The notes beneath the pieces are model-generated. The model was not told where the DNA came from and searched no databases. It saw only the letters and a program-made list of their open reading frames with translations. From Kiritimatiellia bacterium (GTDB lineage: Bacteria > Verrucomicrobiota > Kiritimatiellia > RFP12 > UBA1067), in NCBI GenBank assembly GCA_017463935.1, contig JAFUEM010000036.1, forward strand, positions 1 through 36,479: a stretch of DNA of 36,479 nucleotides. The letters run 5' to 3'. How positions within the stretch are numbered: position 1 is the stretch's first letter; each line of letters starts with the position of its first letter. The position numbers were made by a program, and so were the translations under genes. This document shows, piece after piece, positions 1 to 7,998 of the stretch.

Positions 1-2
1 CG

Positions 3-134
3 ATAGTCCCGACCATGCGCAAGCTGCTGTCGCTGCTGAACAGGATCGCGAGGGATCCCGGATTCATTCCGATGCCGGAGCCCGAGTCGACGAAACAGAA
101 TGCCAATGTCGGACGACGAAAGAAAGCCGCGTAG
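3..134 (+). pseudogene. C-terminal end of a transposase (IS110-like?), cut by the window edge
   Basis: An open frame enters from the left edge and stops at TAG 132-134, giving 43 residues. It contains MRKLLSLLNRIARDPGF, which resembles the C-terminal MRKLL...LN segment of IS110/IS116-type transposases, followed by a polar, basic tail. Only the tail is visible, so the family is uncertain and I cannot tell whether the complete gene is intact. A mobile element at this edge would fit the accessory nature of the locus. An unrelated protein end remains possible. Confidence 0.4.
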
Positions 135-211
135 CGCCCGTGCCCGGGAGACGGTTTCCCTTCCCTTCCTCCTTCTCCCCCGCACCCCCTCATCCTCCTT
201 GCTATCTCTTC

Positions 212-231
212 CCTTGCGCTGTCGCGCAAGG
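212..231. repeat. Perfect 8-bp inverted repeat with TGTC loop
   Basis: CCTTGCGC (212-219) pairs with GCGCAAGG (224-231) around a four-base loop. No T-run follows on the + strand. On the minus strand the stem is followed by a purine-rich run. It could be a structural element of the leader RNA or the end of the upstream mobile element. Confidence 0.5.
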
Positions 232-298
232 ATGGAAAGCCACGTCTTTAGACAATGCCCGAAAATTTCGCATGAAATTTACAGTTGCTGACCCTTTG

Positions 299-315
299 AA
301 CCTAAGAGGTTTTTT
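299..315 (+). terminator. Short attenuator-like hairpin in the operon leader
   Basis: AACCT (299-303) and AGGTT (307-311) form a 5-bp stem with loop AAG, and the T-run extends through 315. The stem is short and AT-containing, so this would be a weak terminator at best. Its position about 57 bases before the first start codon would suit an attenuator read through by a NusG/RfaH-type factor, but that is inference. Confidence 0.25.
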
Positions 316-342
316 CGGAGATTCGCAAAACAAGACTATAAA
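314..342 (+). promoter_or_regulatory. Weak candidate promoter for the operon
   Basis: TTCGGA (314-319) and TATAAA (337-342) are spaced by 17 bases and lie about 30 bases before the first start. The -35 match is poor and the box overlaps the end of the hairpin T-run. This is the best sigma-70-like candidate visible, not a firm call. Confidence 0.25.
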
Positions 343-372
343 AGAAGCCGATAAAAAGGATGGTTGATAAAA

Positions 373-783
373 ATGAAGGTTGTGTTGACTGTAGGTGTGT
401 ATGACTTGCTACATTACGGGCACTTTGAGTTGTTCCGCCGGTGCAAGGAACTGGCGGGAGAAGGCGGTAAGCTTGTGGTCGCGGTGCAGGATGATGCTGT
501 TGTCACAAAATATAAACCACAGGCAAAACTGGTCTATGACTGGGACACGCGCGTGAAAATGATTCGCGCGTTGCGCTATGTTGATCAAGTCGTGCCGTAT
601 GGTGATGTTGACGAATCAATCAAGCACATCGATTTCGCGACATTCGTTGTCGGCCCTGACCAGTGCCATGCGGGATTTCAGCGGGCGATGCAGTGGTGTC
701 GTGATAATGGGCGGGAAGTTGTCGTTTTGCCGCGAACGGAAGGTATCTCATCCTCTCAACTTAGAGCGGGAGGCATGAAGTGA
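373..783 (+). CDS. Cytidylyltransferase, glycerol-3-phosphate cytidylyltransferase (TagD)-like
   Basis: The product (136 aa) is a single small nucleotidyltransferase domain. It has the HxGH motif (H14-Y-G-H17) that binds the CTP phosphates and, near the C-terminus, RTEGISSS (121-128), the counterpart of the RTxGISTT signature. Length and motifs fit TagD/GCT enzymes, which join CTP with glycerol-3-phosphate (or a related phosphoalcohol) to give CDP-glycerol. The ATG at 373 is preferred to the TTG at 364 because the purine-rich GGA at 358-360 is then suitably spaced and the protein begins directly with the beta strand. It overlaps the next gene at GTGA. The CDP-glycerol glycerophosphotransferase-like gene two places downstream supports a CDP-alcohol product. 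The exact substrate cannot be read from the sequence. Confidence 0.85.
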   Translation: MKVVLTVGVYDLLHYGHFELFRRCKELAGEGGKLVVAVQDDAVVTKYKPQAKLVYDWDTRVKMIRALRYVDQVVPYGDVDESIKHIDFATFVVGPDQCHAGFQRAMQWCRDNGREVVVLPRTEGISSSQLRAGGMK

Positions 784-1499
784 AAATTGGCGTCATCGGC
801 GGCAATGGTGTTGCGGCGACGAACCGGCTTGTTCATTTGCTTGAGCGGAAGCGTATCGCAGCCGGAGCGTTTCGCGATCAGCATCATCCTGAATTGGTCG
901 TCCTCTACAAGACGCAGTCGCCTTCGCGCAGCATGTTTCTCGAAGGGCGGGGACCATCGTTCGTTGAGGGGTATATAGAGGACGCCAAGGAGCTGAAGCG
1001 TTTGGGGTGCGGAGTCGGATGCATTTGTTGCAACACGGCGCATTATGCTATTGACCGGATTCAGGAAGAATCGGGCTTGCCGTTTATAAATATGCTTGAG
1101 GAGGTCGCGAAGAAAGCCAAGTCAACCGGCAAGACCAGATTTGAGTTGTTTGGCACGGATGGTGCGCGTAAGTTCGACATCTATGGTTCGGCCTTTGCTC
1201 GAATCTTCCCTGAAGCGACGATTGTTTACCCGTTGGAAGAGCGACAGAAACTAGTGACCAAAGTTATTTGCGATGTGAAGAACAAAGCTCGTCTTTTGCC
1301 TCCCGAAGACCCGTCTTCGCCGATTGCAATTCTAAAAGGGCTTCTCAATTCGGCAAGAGCCCCTGTGATACTCGGTTGCACGGATCTTCGTGTAGCATAT
1401 GCACCTGACTCAGAAGTTGATGATATTGTCGCAGTGGATTCGCTAGAGGCTCTTGCAGATGCTATTCTTGCTAAATCAGCTATGGCTACGCATAAGTAG
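780..1499 (+). CDS. Aspartate/glutamate racemase family protein
   Basis: The product (239 aa) matches the two-cysteine, PLP-independent amino acid racemase family. The N-terminus is MKIGVIGGNG. The first catalytic motif is CCNTAH (C83-C84-N85), and the second, LGCTDL, carries C200; these are the two cysteines that act as acid and base on opposite faces of the substrate. The GTG start overlaps the stop of the cytidylyltransferase gene and the two are surely co-translated. Relatives include aspartate racemase, glutamate racemase and maleate/hydantoin enzymes. In this context it could provide a D-amino acid that decorates the polymer, or act on another small carboxylate. The reaction is inferred from family only. 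Confidence 0.8.
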   Translation: MKIGVIGGNGVAATNRLVHLLERKRIAAGAFRDQHHPELVVLYKTQSPSRSMFLEGRGPSFVEGYIEDAKELKRLGCGVGCICCNTAHYAIDRIQEESGLPFINMLEEVAKKAKSTGKTRFELFGTDGARKFDIYGSAFARIFPEATIVYPLEERQKLVTKVICDVKNKARLLPPEDPSSPIAILKGLLNSARAPVILGCTDLRVAYAPDSEVDDIVAVDSLEALADAILAKSAMATHK

Positions 1500-1500
1500 T

Positions 1501-2787
1501 ATGAGAGAGATTTTCCATTCTTTGTTGCATAAATTTCCCGCGCTGGATCGATATGTTACGACAGCGTTAAGGGCAAAATTCCTGCGCGCTCGTTATGCAA
1601 TTGATGCAAGACGCATTCGGCAGAAAGCTTGCGAAGGGGAGAAGATAAGGATATTGTTTCTTGTGAGCGAACCAGCCAAATGGAAGGCGCAATCGTTGTT
1701 TGACATCCTGTCGGCTGACAGTCGATACGAAATTGTGGTGGCGATTTCGATTGGCGATACAGATATTGCGCTCTCCCATGAGGAGCGAAAAGCCAAAGTG
1801 GATTCAATAGTTTCCTGGTTCCAAGGGCGTGGTATCTTAAATTGTGTGCTTGCTTATGATTCAAAGACAGATAGGGCGTTGCCTCTTGACCGATTCCAAC
1901 CTGATATGGTTTTTTATCAGCAACCCTGGTTCATCCCACCGTGCCAAATGCCAAGGGTAGTTTCAAGATATGCATTGACCTTTTATATTCCGTATTTTGT
2001 GCCGACATTTGCCAACAATACGATGCACTGTCAGCTTCAACTGCATAAAGATGTGTTTCGGCATTTCGTGTTGAATGAAGATTGGCGCAAGTTTTATCTT
2101 TCGCAGATAGATACGTCGTCGTATGCCGGAGATATGATAGCAGTTGGCCATCCATTTTTGGATAATATTAAAATGAGGGTGCAGGAAGGTTCTCCAGATG
2201 ACTATGTCATCTATGCGCCACATTGGTCTATTTGCCATCCAAAGAATCCCAATGAACTGAATTTATCCACATTCCCGGTGTTTGGCGCTGCCATGTTGGA
2301 ATATGCCCAACGACATCCAGAGATAAGGTGGGTGTTTAGACCGCATCCAACATTAAAGTTGGCTCTGCAACGCACGTCGTTTATGTCCGACGCTGAAATA
2401 GCTAAGTACTACGATGCATGGGCCAGAGTTGGAGAAGTGAGTTTGGCTGGCGGGTACACTGAACTCTTCAACCATTCACGGGCTCTTATCACTGACTGTG
2501 ATTCGTTTCTTTCTGAATATGCCGTAACTGGGAATCCTGTTGTCAGGCTTGTTTCTGAGATAAAAAACAATAGACATTTTTCGCCGTTAAAAAGTTTATT
2601 TGATTCATACTATCAGGTTCGGGACAAGGAAGAATTTTTGCGGATACTTGACGATGTAATTGTCAAGGGCAATGACCCTGTGCGCAAAAAGCGTTTGTAT
2701 GAATTGTCTCGGACTGGTCTGGGCCGGACAAGAAGCGCCGAGCAGATAGCTAACCATCTACACGCTATTGTCGAAGGTCGGCATTAA
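1501..2787 (+). CDS. CDP-glycerol glycerophosphotransferase-like enzyme (TagB/TagF family)
   Basis: The product is 428 aa. The C-terminal half shows features of the Glyphos_transf (PF04464) GT-B fold: a YAPHW strand near the middle, then WVFRPHP, and then a segment with ALITDCDSFLSEYAVTG, which corresponds to the TDYSS..FD nucleotide-binding region. Members transfer glycerol phosphate (or another polyol phosphate) from CDP-activated donors to an acceptor polymer at the cytoplasmic membrane. The ATG at 1501 lies one base after the racemase stop; an upstream in-frame start at 1453 would overlap the racemase strongly and is less likely. With the cytidylyltransferase at 373 it forms a donor-synthesis/transfer pair. 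The acceptor and exact donor are unknown. Confidence 0.8.
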   Translation: MREIFHSLLHKFPALDRYVTTALRAKFLRARYAIDARRIRQKACEGEKIRILFLVSEPAKWKAQSLFDILSADSRYEIVVAISIGDTDIALSHEERKAKVDSIVSWFQGRGILNCVLAYDSKTDRALPLDRFQPDMVFYQQPWFIPPCQMPRVVSRYALTFYIPYFVPTFANNTMHCQLQLHKDVFRHFVLNEDWRKFYLSQIDTSSYAGDMIAVGHPFLDNIKMRVQEGSPDDYVIYAPHWSICHPKNPNELNLSTFPVFGAAMLEYAQRHPEIRWVFRPHPTLKLALQRTSFMSDAEIAKYYDAWARVGEVSLAGGYTELFNHSRALITDCDSFLSEYAVTGNPVVRLVSEIKNNRHFSPLKSLFDSYYQVRDKEEFLRILDDVIVKGNDPVRKKRLYELSRTGLGRTRSAEQIANHLHAIVEGRH

Positions 2788-4346
2788 TGACATTGACCGA
2801 AAATAGACGCATCATTCTCAATACCGCCGCCACATATGGCAGGTCGTTGGTGTCGCTGTGCTTTGGCTTGTGGACATCAAGGTGGGTTTTGCAGGCGTTG
2901 GGGAAAGACGATTTCGGATTGTATGGTGTTGTTGGCGGGCTTATCGCCTTTGTCGTGCTGTTGAATAATGTCATGGCCAATTCGGTAGGACGCTTCTACG
3001 CATACGCGGTTGGTGAGGCGCGTAACATGTCGCAAGCCGAAGGCAGGGATCACGTATCAAGGTGGTTCAACACTGCACTGACAATTCATGGGTTGCTGCC
3101 GGCGTTGTTAATTGCCATTGGATATCCAGTGGGAGTTTATGCCATCAGGCATTGGCTCGTGATTCCCCCTGATAGATTCGAAACATGCATGTGGGTGTTT
3201 AGGTTTTCGTTGATTACGGCGTTTGTGAATATGATTTCCGTGCCGTATATAGCGATGTATCGGGCGCGGCAATTGATTGTGGAATTGTCGGTGTGGGGGA
3301 TGATACAGACGGTGTTTATGTTCTGCATTGCATATTGCCTCCTTTCCGTGGATGGTGATCGAATGTTTGTGTATGCCGGGCTTGTCACAATGCTGTCATG
3401 CCTTGTACTGCTGCTGCAGATGATAAGAGCAAAGATGCGTTTCCCGGAGTGTACCATTCATGCCTCGTATATGCTGAAACGGAAATATCTAAAGCCGCTA
3501 CTGGGATTTGGCTTTTGGGAGATATTCAGCTGCTTTGGCGATATTTGTCGGCAGCATGGAACAGCGTTTTTGATAAACCGCAGATTTGATTCTGGAGTGA
3601 ATGCTGCATATGGAATCGCCATGCAGGTGTCTGTGCAGACATCAGCACTGTCGCAGGCGTTATTGGGCGCTCTCAGCCCTGCGGTGACGTCGTCTACAGG
3701 TGCAGGGAACCAAGAAAGAGCCATTTCATTGGGATTGAAGTCAAGCAAGTTCAGCGCATTCCTTGTTGCACTATTTGCAGTTCCTCTTACAATCGAGATG
3801 GATGAAGTGTTGCGACTTTGGCTTGTTATGCCTCCTGAATGGACGGCGACGATTTGCAGAGCGGTATTGATTGCCTTGATCTGTCATAAACTTGGGTGGG
3901 GCAATCACATGTTGGTTATGGCTTCGGGTAATATCGCGGGGCTAGAATGTTGCCTTGCTATTACATCGTTGTTGACACTTCCGTTGATATGGGTCTTAAT
4001 TCAATGCGGAACTGGTGTCCCAGGCATCGGGTATGCATTTATTGCCAGTTATTCCATGCTGTCGGTGCTTAGGGCGTTCTTCTCTTGGCGTATTGTTGGA
4101 TTGTCTCCGCTACGCTGGTTAAAACGTGCCGTACTTCCAGTTTCGCTGGTCGTGTTGTTGATGTTCATCAGCGGTCTTGCAACTTCGAGAAGTATGCCGG
4201 CAAGCTTTGCGCGAGTTGTATCTACATCATTTGTTTGTCTTATCGTGGCACTTGTCAGCGGGTGGTTTTTGTTGTTCTCTGCGTCCGATCGCCAGCGGAT
4301 GCTTGGCGTTATAGGTAAAAGCTTAAATGGATTGATGCGCAGGTAG
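2787..4346 (+). CDS. wzx: Wzx-type oligosaccharide flippase (MOP superfamily)
   Basis: This 519-aa protein is hydrophobic along its whole length with roughly 12-14 predicted membrane spans. Its N-terminus (NTAATYGRSLVSLCFGLWTS, then RWVLQALG and DFGLYGVVGG) resembles polysaccharide transporters of the MOP/MATE superfamily found in Bacteroidetes and PVC capsule loci. It should flip the lipid-linked repeat unit across the inner membrane. The ATG overlaps the preceding stop by one base (TAATG). The presence of a Wzy-like gene at 12396 and the absence of ABC transporter genes fit a Wzx/Wzy-dependent pathway. Confidence 0.88.
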   Translation: MTLTENRRIILNTAATYGRSLVSLCFGLWTSRWVLQALGKDDFGLYGVVGGLIAFVVLLNNVMANSVGRFYAYAVGEARNMSQAEGRDHVSRWFNTALTIHGLLPALLIAIGYPVGVYAIRHWLVIPPDRFETCMWVFRFSLITAFVNMISVPYIAMYRARQLIVELSVWGMIQTVFMFCIAYCLLSVDGDRMFVYAGLVTMLSCLVLLLQMIRAKMRFPECTIHASYMLKRKYLKPLLGFGFWEIFSCFGDICRQHGTAFLINRRFDSGVNAAYGIAMQVSVQTSALSQALLGALSPAVTSSTGAGNQERAISLGLKSSKFSAFLVALFAVPLTIEMDEVLRLWLVMPPEWTATICRAVLIALICHKLGWGNHMLVMASGNIAGLECCLAITSLLTLPLIWVLIQCGTGVPGIGYAFIASYSMLSVLRAFFSWRIVGLSPLRWLKRAVLPVSLVVLLMFISGLATSRSMPASFARVVSTSFVCLIVALVSGWFLLFSASDRQRMLGVIGKSLNGLMRR

Positions 4347-4348
4347 AT

Positions 4349-4438
4349 ATGCCAAACCGTAATCCAGCCATAGATTTGTATCGAATTGTATTGATGTTCG
4401 GCATTGGTATCGCGCAGAAGATTAAAGACCGGACATGA
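4349..4438 (+). pseudogene. N-terminal stub of an acyltransferase-3 gene (29 aa)
   Basis: A 29-residue frame begins MPNRNPAIDLYRIVLMFGI, matching the start of membrane acyltransferase-3 proteins (compare the intact one at 16360, which has RNAAVESLRVIMMLGI). It then runs into an unrelated or C-terminal-like tail (GIAQKIKDRT) and stops. The normal protein would be over 300 residues, so about 300 codons are missing. The stop overlaps the ATG of the next gene as ATGA, so the stub may still couple translation. It could alternatively be a leader peptide, but the family resemblance favours a deletion remnant. Confidence 0.6.
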
Positions 4439-5433
4439 CGTTTTCTTTGATAATCCCTGTTTTCAACGCATCAAGATATCTCCGGGAATGTCTTGATTCC
4501 ATCCGAAGTCAGACGTGCGGCAACTGGGAATGCATTTGCGTTGATGATGCTTCTACAGATGCGAGCCTTGACATCCTCAAGCAATGCGCGAGAGATGACA
4601 ATCGTTTCCGTGTCGTGTCGCTTCCTCGGAATGGCGGCGTGTCGGCCGCTAGAAATTATGGTTTGGATTGTGCTCATGGAGAATGCATTGGTTTTGTAGA
4701 TGCGGATGACATCGTGTCTCAACATTGGCTAGAGGCGGCAAGCGATGCCTTTGCACAAGGGGTGGATATGGTGAAGTTGTCGATATCGAGAGAAAGCCCG
4801 CTCTCGTCATACATGCGTCCGCGCAAAATCGATCCACTCGCTGGGTATGATGTCTTTGACTGCAGCATTTTACGTGGAGGGCTAACGGTGCAGAATTTTT
4901 ATCGCAGAACTGTGTTGCGTGATGTCAGATTCAAAACGGGCATGAAAGTTTATGAGGATGCGATATTCAACCTGGAAGCGCTGTTGAATGTGAAAACCGC
5001 AGTCAGTTTGGATTTCGCCGGCTATTGGTATCGAGACAGCGAGACCTCTGCCTGGAAACGCCGCACCGCAGAAGACATAGGGCAGTTGATTAGGGCTCTT
5101 GAAGTTTGGTACAAGAAAGCCGAAGCCAGCCTACGGCAAACTAAGGCCGAAGAACTCGCCAAAAGCCGCATGGCAACATACGTTACGTCAATTGTTCAAG
5201 ATTTCATTACACATTCTCAATCTGTGGATGTTGGGAGGTCTGCGCTGGTTCTGGCGAAAGAGTGTAAATCGCTTGAAAGGGAACTTGGAGTGGATTTGTC
5301 GAAGTGCGTTTCATTCGGCAAGTTGAAGACGGTAAAACGATATGCATATTCAAGATTTATTCATCAAGGCAGATGGCGGATCTTCCGCGCCTTGATGACA
5401 GTCATGGAGAAATTGAAGAGGATGCGCCCATGA
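4435..5433 (+). CDS. Glycosyltransferase family 2
   Basis: The product (332 aa) begins with FSLIIPVFNASRYLRECLDS and continues with VDDASTD and GVSAARNYG, the standard GT2 nucleotide-sugar-binding core. The DxD-type motif is D89-A-D91-D92, which coordinates the metal and the diphosphate of the donor sugar. The catalytic domain occupies about residues 1-220 and the C-terminal 110 residues are basic and helical. It should add one sugar to the lipid-linked intermediate on the cytoplasmic side. It starts inside an ATGA overlap with the acyltransferase stub and its stop overlaps the next start. Sugar and linkage cannot be predicted. Confidence 0.92.
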   Translation: MTFSLIIPVFNASRYLRECLDSIRSQTCGNWECICVDDASTDASLDILKQCARDDNRFRVVSLPRNGGVSAARNYGLDCAHGECIGFVDADDIVSQHWLEAASDAFAQGVDMVKLSISRESPLSSYMRPRKIDPLAGYDVFDCSILRGGLTVQNFYRRTVLRDVRFKTGMKVYEDAIFNLEALLNVKTAVSLDFAGYWYRDSETSAWKRRTAEDIGQLIRALEVWYKKAEASLRQTKAEELAKSRMATYVTSIVQDFITHSQSVDVGRSALVLAKECKSLERELGVDLSKCVSFGKLKTVKRYAYSRFIHQGRWRIFRALMTVMEKLKRMRP

Positions 5434-6413
5434 CTCAGATTTTTGCGGCTTGGTCAAAAGATCCGCAAGTGCTGCGAAAAAGCACGAGCGGTGGCATATT
5501 TGCTGAATTGGCGACTCGAACGCTCAGGCGTGGTGGTGTGGTTGCTGGGGCGGCGTATGTCAGTGGGCTTCGGGTGGGGCATCGCGTAGTATTGTCGGAG
5601 AGCGAATTGGAAGCGCTGAAAGGTGTGAAATATCTATACGGCGAGATACATAGAGACGTGTACTCCGTATTAAGGGATGCCTTAGATGGAGGACGAGAAG
5701 TCCTTTTTTCTGGACTGCCTTGCCAATGCGCCGCCATACGCAAGTTGTTTGGCTTTTCGCCTAAGCTTATTCTCGTCGACCTTGTATGCTTTGGTGCGCC
5801 TTCGCAAAAGTTATGGCTCAAGTATGTTTCGTGGCTGGAACGTGAGAATGGGAAACGGGTGCGCAACATTGATCCAAGGGATAAACAACACGGTTGGGGC
5901 CGCAAGACCTATTATCGCTATGATTGGATGGATGGAACAACAACTCGAAAATTGAGTCTTTTCGATCCATACGCTCAGGCTTTTTACTCTGGTCTAGGAT
6001 TCCGGACATGTTGCTTCAATTGCAAATTCCGGGGATTGGAGCGCGAAACGGACATTACTCTTGGCGACCTTTGGGGCGCGGAAGAATTATGCCCGGAATT
6101 GAGCCGTGCCAAGGTAAGTGCCGGTGTTAGCTGTGTGCTTGTTCATACCCAAAATGGTCATGCCGCATTTAACGAATTGGACATTGGGCGGAAAGAATTG
6201 TCGGCAAAAGATGTGATAGCCAAAAATCTGCCGATTGTGGAGTCGCCGAGCAAGCCAGTGCAATGGGAGAACTTCGCGGCAGATTCCGGAAAGATGGATT
6301 TCGGCGAATTGGTGGAAAAGTATAGATTGAGAATTGGTATGATGGCATATGTCCGCAGTAGGCTGCGTATGATTTTTTCGAAAGTAAGGCAAAGAATGCT
6401 GGGTGATATATGA
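5430..6413 (+). CDS. FrhB/FdhB-like protein (coenzyme F420 hydrogenase beta-subunit C-terminal family)
   Basis: The product (327 aa) matches the FrhB_FdhB C-terminal family often found in polysaccharide loci. It has STSGGIFAELA near the N-terminus, VLFSGLPCQCAAIR about residues 90-105, and CCFNCKF followed by ITLGDLWG about residues 190-215. The N-terminal 4Fe-4S ferredoxin domain of longer homologues is absent, but several cysteines (PCQC, CCFNC) remain and could bind an iron-sulfur cluster or flavin partner. Such genes regularly sit beside polysaccharide pyruvyl transferases, as here. The precise reaction in polysaccharide synthesis is not established. ATG 5430 overlaps the preceding stop; a longer upstream frame is discounted. 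Confidence 0.82.
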   Translation: MTQIFAAWSKDPQVLRKSTSGGIFAELATRTLRRGGVVAGAAYVSGLRVGHRVVLSESELEALKGVKYLYGEIHRDVYSVLRDALDGGREVLFSGLPCQCAAIRKLFGFSPKLILVDLVCFGAPSQKLWLKYVSWLERENGKRVRNIDPRDKQHGWGRKTYYRYDWMDGTTTRKLSLFDPYAQAFYSGLGFRTCCFNCKFRGLERETDITLGDLWGAEELCPELSRAKVSAGVSCVLVHTQNGHAAFNELDIGRKELSAKDVIAKNLPIVESPSKPVQWENFAADSGKMDFGELVEKYRLRIGMMAYVRSRLRMIFSKVRQRMLGDI

Positions 6414-7510
6414 AGATAGGCATTCTGACATTTCACCATTCGCTTAACTGTGGCGCTGCCTTGCAGGCGTGGGCCTTGCAGGCGCATCTTCGCAAATGCG
6501 GGCATAACGCATCCATTGTGAACTACGGCAAGATTGGCTGGCCGTGCAAATATTATCTGCGGTGCGACAGCCTGCGGCGTTTCATCGGTTCGTTCTACAA
6601 AGGGTTCTTCACATTCTTCAGGACTTTTGCCATTGAGTCGTATCGGCGGCATTTGTATCGGCGGTTCATGCGCGAACAGATGGCGTTGGGCGATGCTGTG
6701 AAGAAGGACGAGATCAACAAGAGCGGATATACACATCTCATCGTGGGCAGCGACCAAGTGTGGCACTCGGTCATCAACGAGGGAGATGATGCTTACTTCC
6801 TCGCTGACGTACCTGACGGCGTTAAACGGATTTCATACGCGCCCAGCTTCGGGGTTGACGAATTTGATCAGAAGCTGGAACAGAAGATGGCTGGATGGCT
6901 CGCAAGGTTTGATGCTCTTTCTGTGCGAGAGCCGCAGGGAGCGGAAATCGTGAAGAGACTTTGCGGACGATATGCTGCGGTTGTATGCGACCCGACGCTG
7001 CTCCTAAAGCGGGCTGATTATGAGGTGATAGAGCGGGCGCCTCGTTTCGGGTTGCCCCAAAAGTACATTGCTGTATATACGGTCTGTGGACATCCGTGGG
7101 CGGAGAGTGCGGCGATTGGACTTGGCAAGAAGATGGGATTGCCTGTTGTGCATCTTCCTGGTGGGCAGCTGGCGCGGTGGTATTTGCCGGGAAAGGCGAA
7201 GCGTGTGACGGCATTGGGGCCGGCGGAATGGCTTTGGTTCATTCATCATGCGGAATATGTCGTGACCAACTCGTTTCACGGCACGGTGTTCTCGCTCGTT
7301 TATCACAGGCCGTTTACCGTGGCGCTGAACGTCAAGCCGTCGGATGCGCGGATGCTGTCGCTGCTGGAGGGTGTGGGGTTGATTAGCCGTGTAGAACATT
7401 CAGAACGTGTAGATTGTGTAGATGTTGATTGGGGCATGGTTGACAAGCGAATTTGGGAGATGCAAAAAGGCGGGGCCGATTTCTTGGCAGATAATCTTAT
7501 GCATGGTTAA
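6410..7510 (+). CDS. Polysaccharide pyruvyl transferase family protein
   Basis: The product (366 aa) shows the PF04230 pattern: MKIGILTFHHSLNCGAALQA at the start, HLIVGSDQVWH about residues 110-120, and VTNSFHGTVFSLVYHRPF about residues 285-302. Family members transfer pyruvate from phosphoenolpyruvate to hydroxyls of a sugar, forming a ketal. It is coupled to the FrhB-like gene by an ATGA overlap. The segment encoded by 7381-7433 (SRVEHSERVDCVDVD) carries a copy of the dispersed 9-base-period repeat also found in two other genes here, so this part of the C-terminal region is probably an insertion rather than family sequence. Confidence 0.88.
   Translation: MKIGILTFHHSLNCGAALQAWALQAHLRKCGHNASIVNYGKIGWPCKYYLRCDSLRRFIGSFYKGFFTFFRTFAIESYRRHLYRRFMREQMALGDAVKKDEINKSGYTHLIVGSDQVWHSVINEGDDAYFLADVPDGVKRISYAPSFGVDEFDQKLEQKMAGWLARFDALSVREPQGAEIVKRLCGRYAAVVCDPTLLLKRADYEVIERAPRFGLPQKYIAVYTVCGHPWAESAAIGLGKKMGLPVVHLPGGQLARWYLPGKAKRVTALGPAEWLWFIHHAEYVVTNSFHGTVFSLVYHRPFTVALNVKPSDARMLSLLEGVGLISRVEHSERVDCVDVDWGMVDKRIWEMQKGGADFLADNLMHG
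7381..7433 (+). repeat. Dispersed in-frame repeat, copy 1 (end of the pyruvyl transferase gene)
   Basis: GATTAGCCGTGTAGAACAT (7381-7399) is followed by variants of a 9-base unit GTAGAACGT. The same core occurs at 7534, in inverted orientation at 7928-7962, and at 22990. Here it encodes SRVEHSERVDCVD in the host protein frame. Confidence 0.75.
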
Positions 7511-7531
7511 ATAAAAAGGCGAGAGGATGTG

Positions 7532-7936
7532 ATGATTAGCCGTGCAGAACATGTAGAACGTGTAGAGAGGCTCAAGGTGCTTGCGGGCGAAGTGGGGCAA
7601 GTGGCCTATGGCGTGCATGAATACTTTGGCAATGGTCTGTTGGAGAAAGTGTATGAGGTGGCTCTTGAACATCGTCTTGTTAAGGTAGGTTATACGGTAG
7701 AACGTCAGAAGCCTTTAAAGGTCTTTGATCATGATGGGTATTGTGTTGGAGAATACTTTGCAGATATGATTGTCAATGATGAGCTGATAGTTGAACTGAA
7801 GGCCGTGAAATCGCTGGCACCCGAACATCTCGCTCAAACATTAAACTACATGAAAATTACCGGTAGTCCTGTTGCATTGCTAATAAACTTTGGCTCTTAT
7901 AAGTTCGAACGTCGCACAGTAACACTTTCTACATGA
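7532..7936 (+). CDS. GxxExxY family protein
   Basis: The product (134 aa) carries GNGLLEKVYEVALEHRL (the GxxExxY motif) and then VGEYFADMIVNDELIVELKA and LNYMKITGSPVALLINFGS, typical of PF13366, a PD-(D/E)XK-like small protein of unknown role. Its first residues (MISRAEHVERVER) are encoded by a copy of the dispersed repeat. The ATG at 7532 has GAGAGG at 7521-7526; a GTG just before (7529) is an alternative. The stop lies inside an inverted copy of the same repeat, so the gene is a self-contained passenger between repeat copies. A role in polysaccharide synthesis is unlikely. Confidence 0.88.
   Translation: MISRAEHVERVERLKVLAGEVGQVAYGVHEYFGNGLLEKVYEVALEHRLVKVGYTVERQKPLKVFDHDGYCVGEYFADMIVNDELIVELKAVKSLAPEHLAQTLNYMKITGSPVALLINFGSYKFERRTVTLST
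7534..7571 (+). repeat. Dispersed in-frame repeat, copy 2 (start of the GxxExxY gene)
   Basis: GATTAGCCGTGCAGAACAT followed by GTAGAACGT and GTAGAGAGG. It shares 18 of the first 19 bases with the copy at 7381 and is translated in the same frame (ISRAEHVERVE). Confidence 0.75.
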
Positions 7937-7964
7937 TCTACATGTTCTACACGGCTATAATCTA
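7928..7964 (-). repeat. Dispersed repeat, inverted copy closing the GxxExxY cassette
   Basis: Read on the minus strand, 7942-7962 gives GATTATAGCCGTGTAGAACAT, and the copy continues to 7928 with 9-base units. It forms an inverted pair with the copy at 7381. It is followed at 7973-7989 by a short direct repeat (CTCTGCTT/CTCTGCGTT). Confidence 0.7.
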
Positions 7965-7998
7965 ATTTGCCTCTCTGCTTCTCTGCGTTAAAACACAA

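Larger units (their letters stand above)
135..372 (+). other. Leader region upstream of the polysaccharide operon
   Basis: These 238 bases hold no convincing gene; the two short frames crossing it are low-complexity Ser/Pro/Phe. The region has a C/T-rich stretch (about 158-213), a perfect 8-bp hairpin (212-231) and a small hairpin followed by T residues (299-315) just before the first gene. It is the likely promoter and leader of the operon that starts at 373. No JUMPstart/ops element was recognised. Confidence 0.5.
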
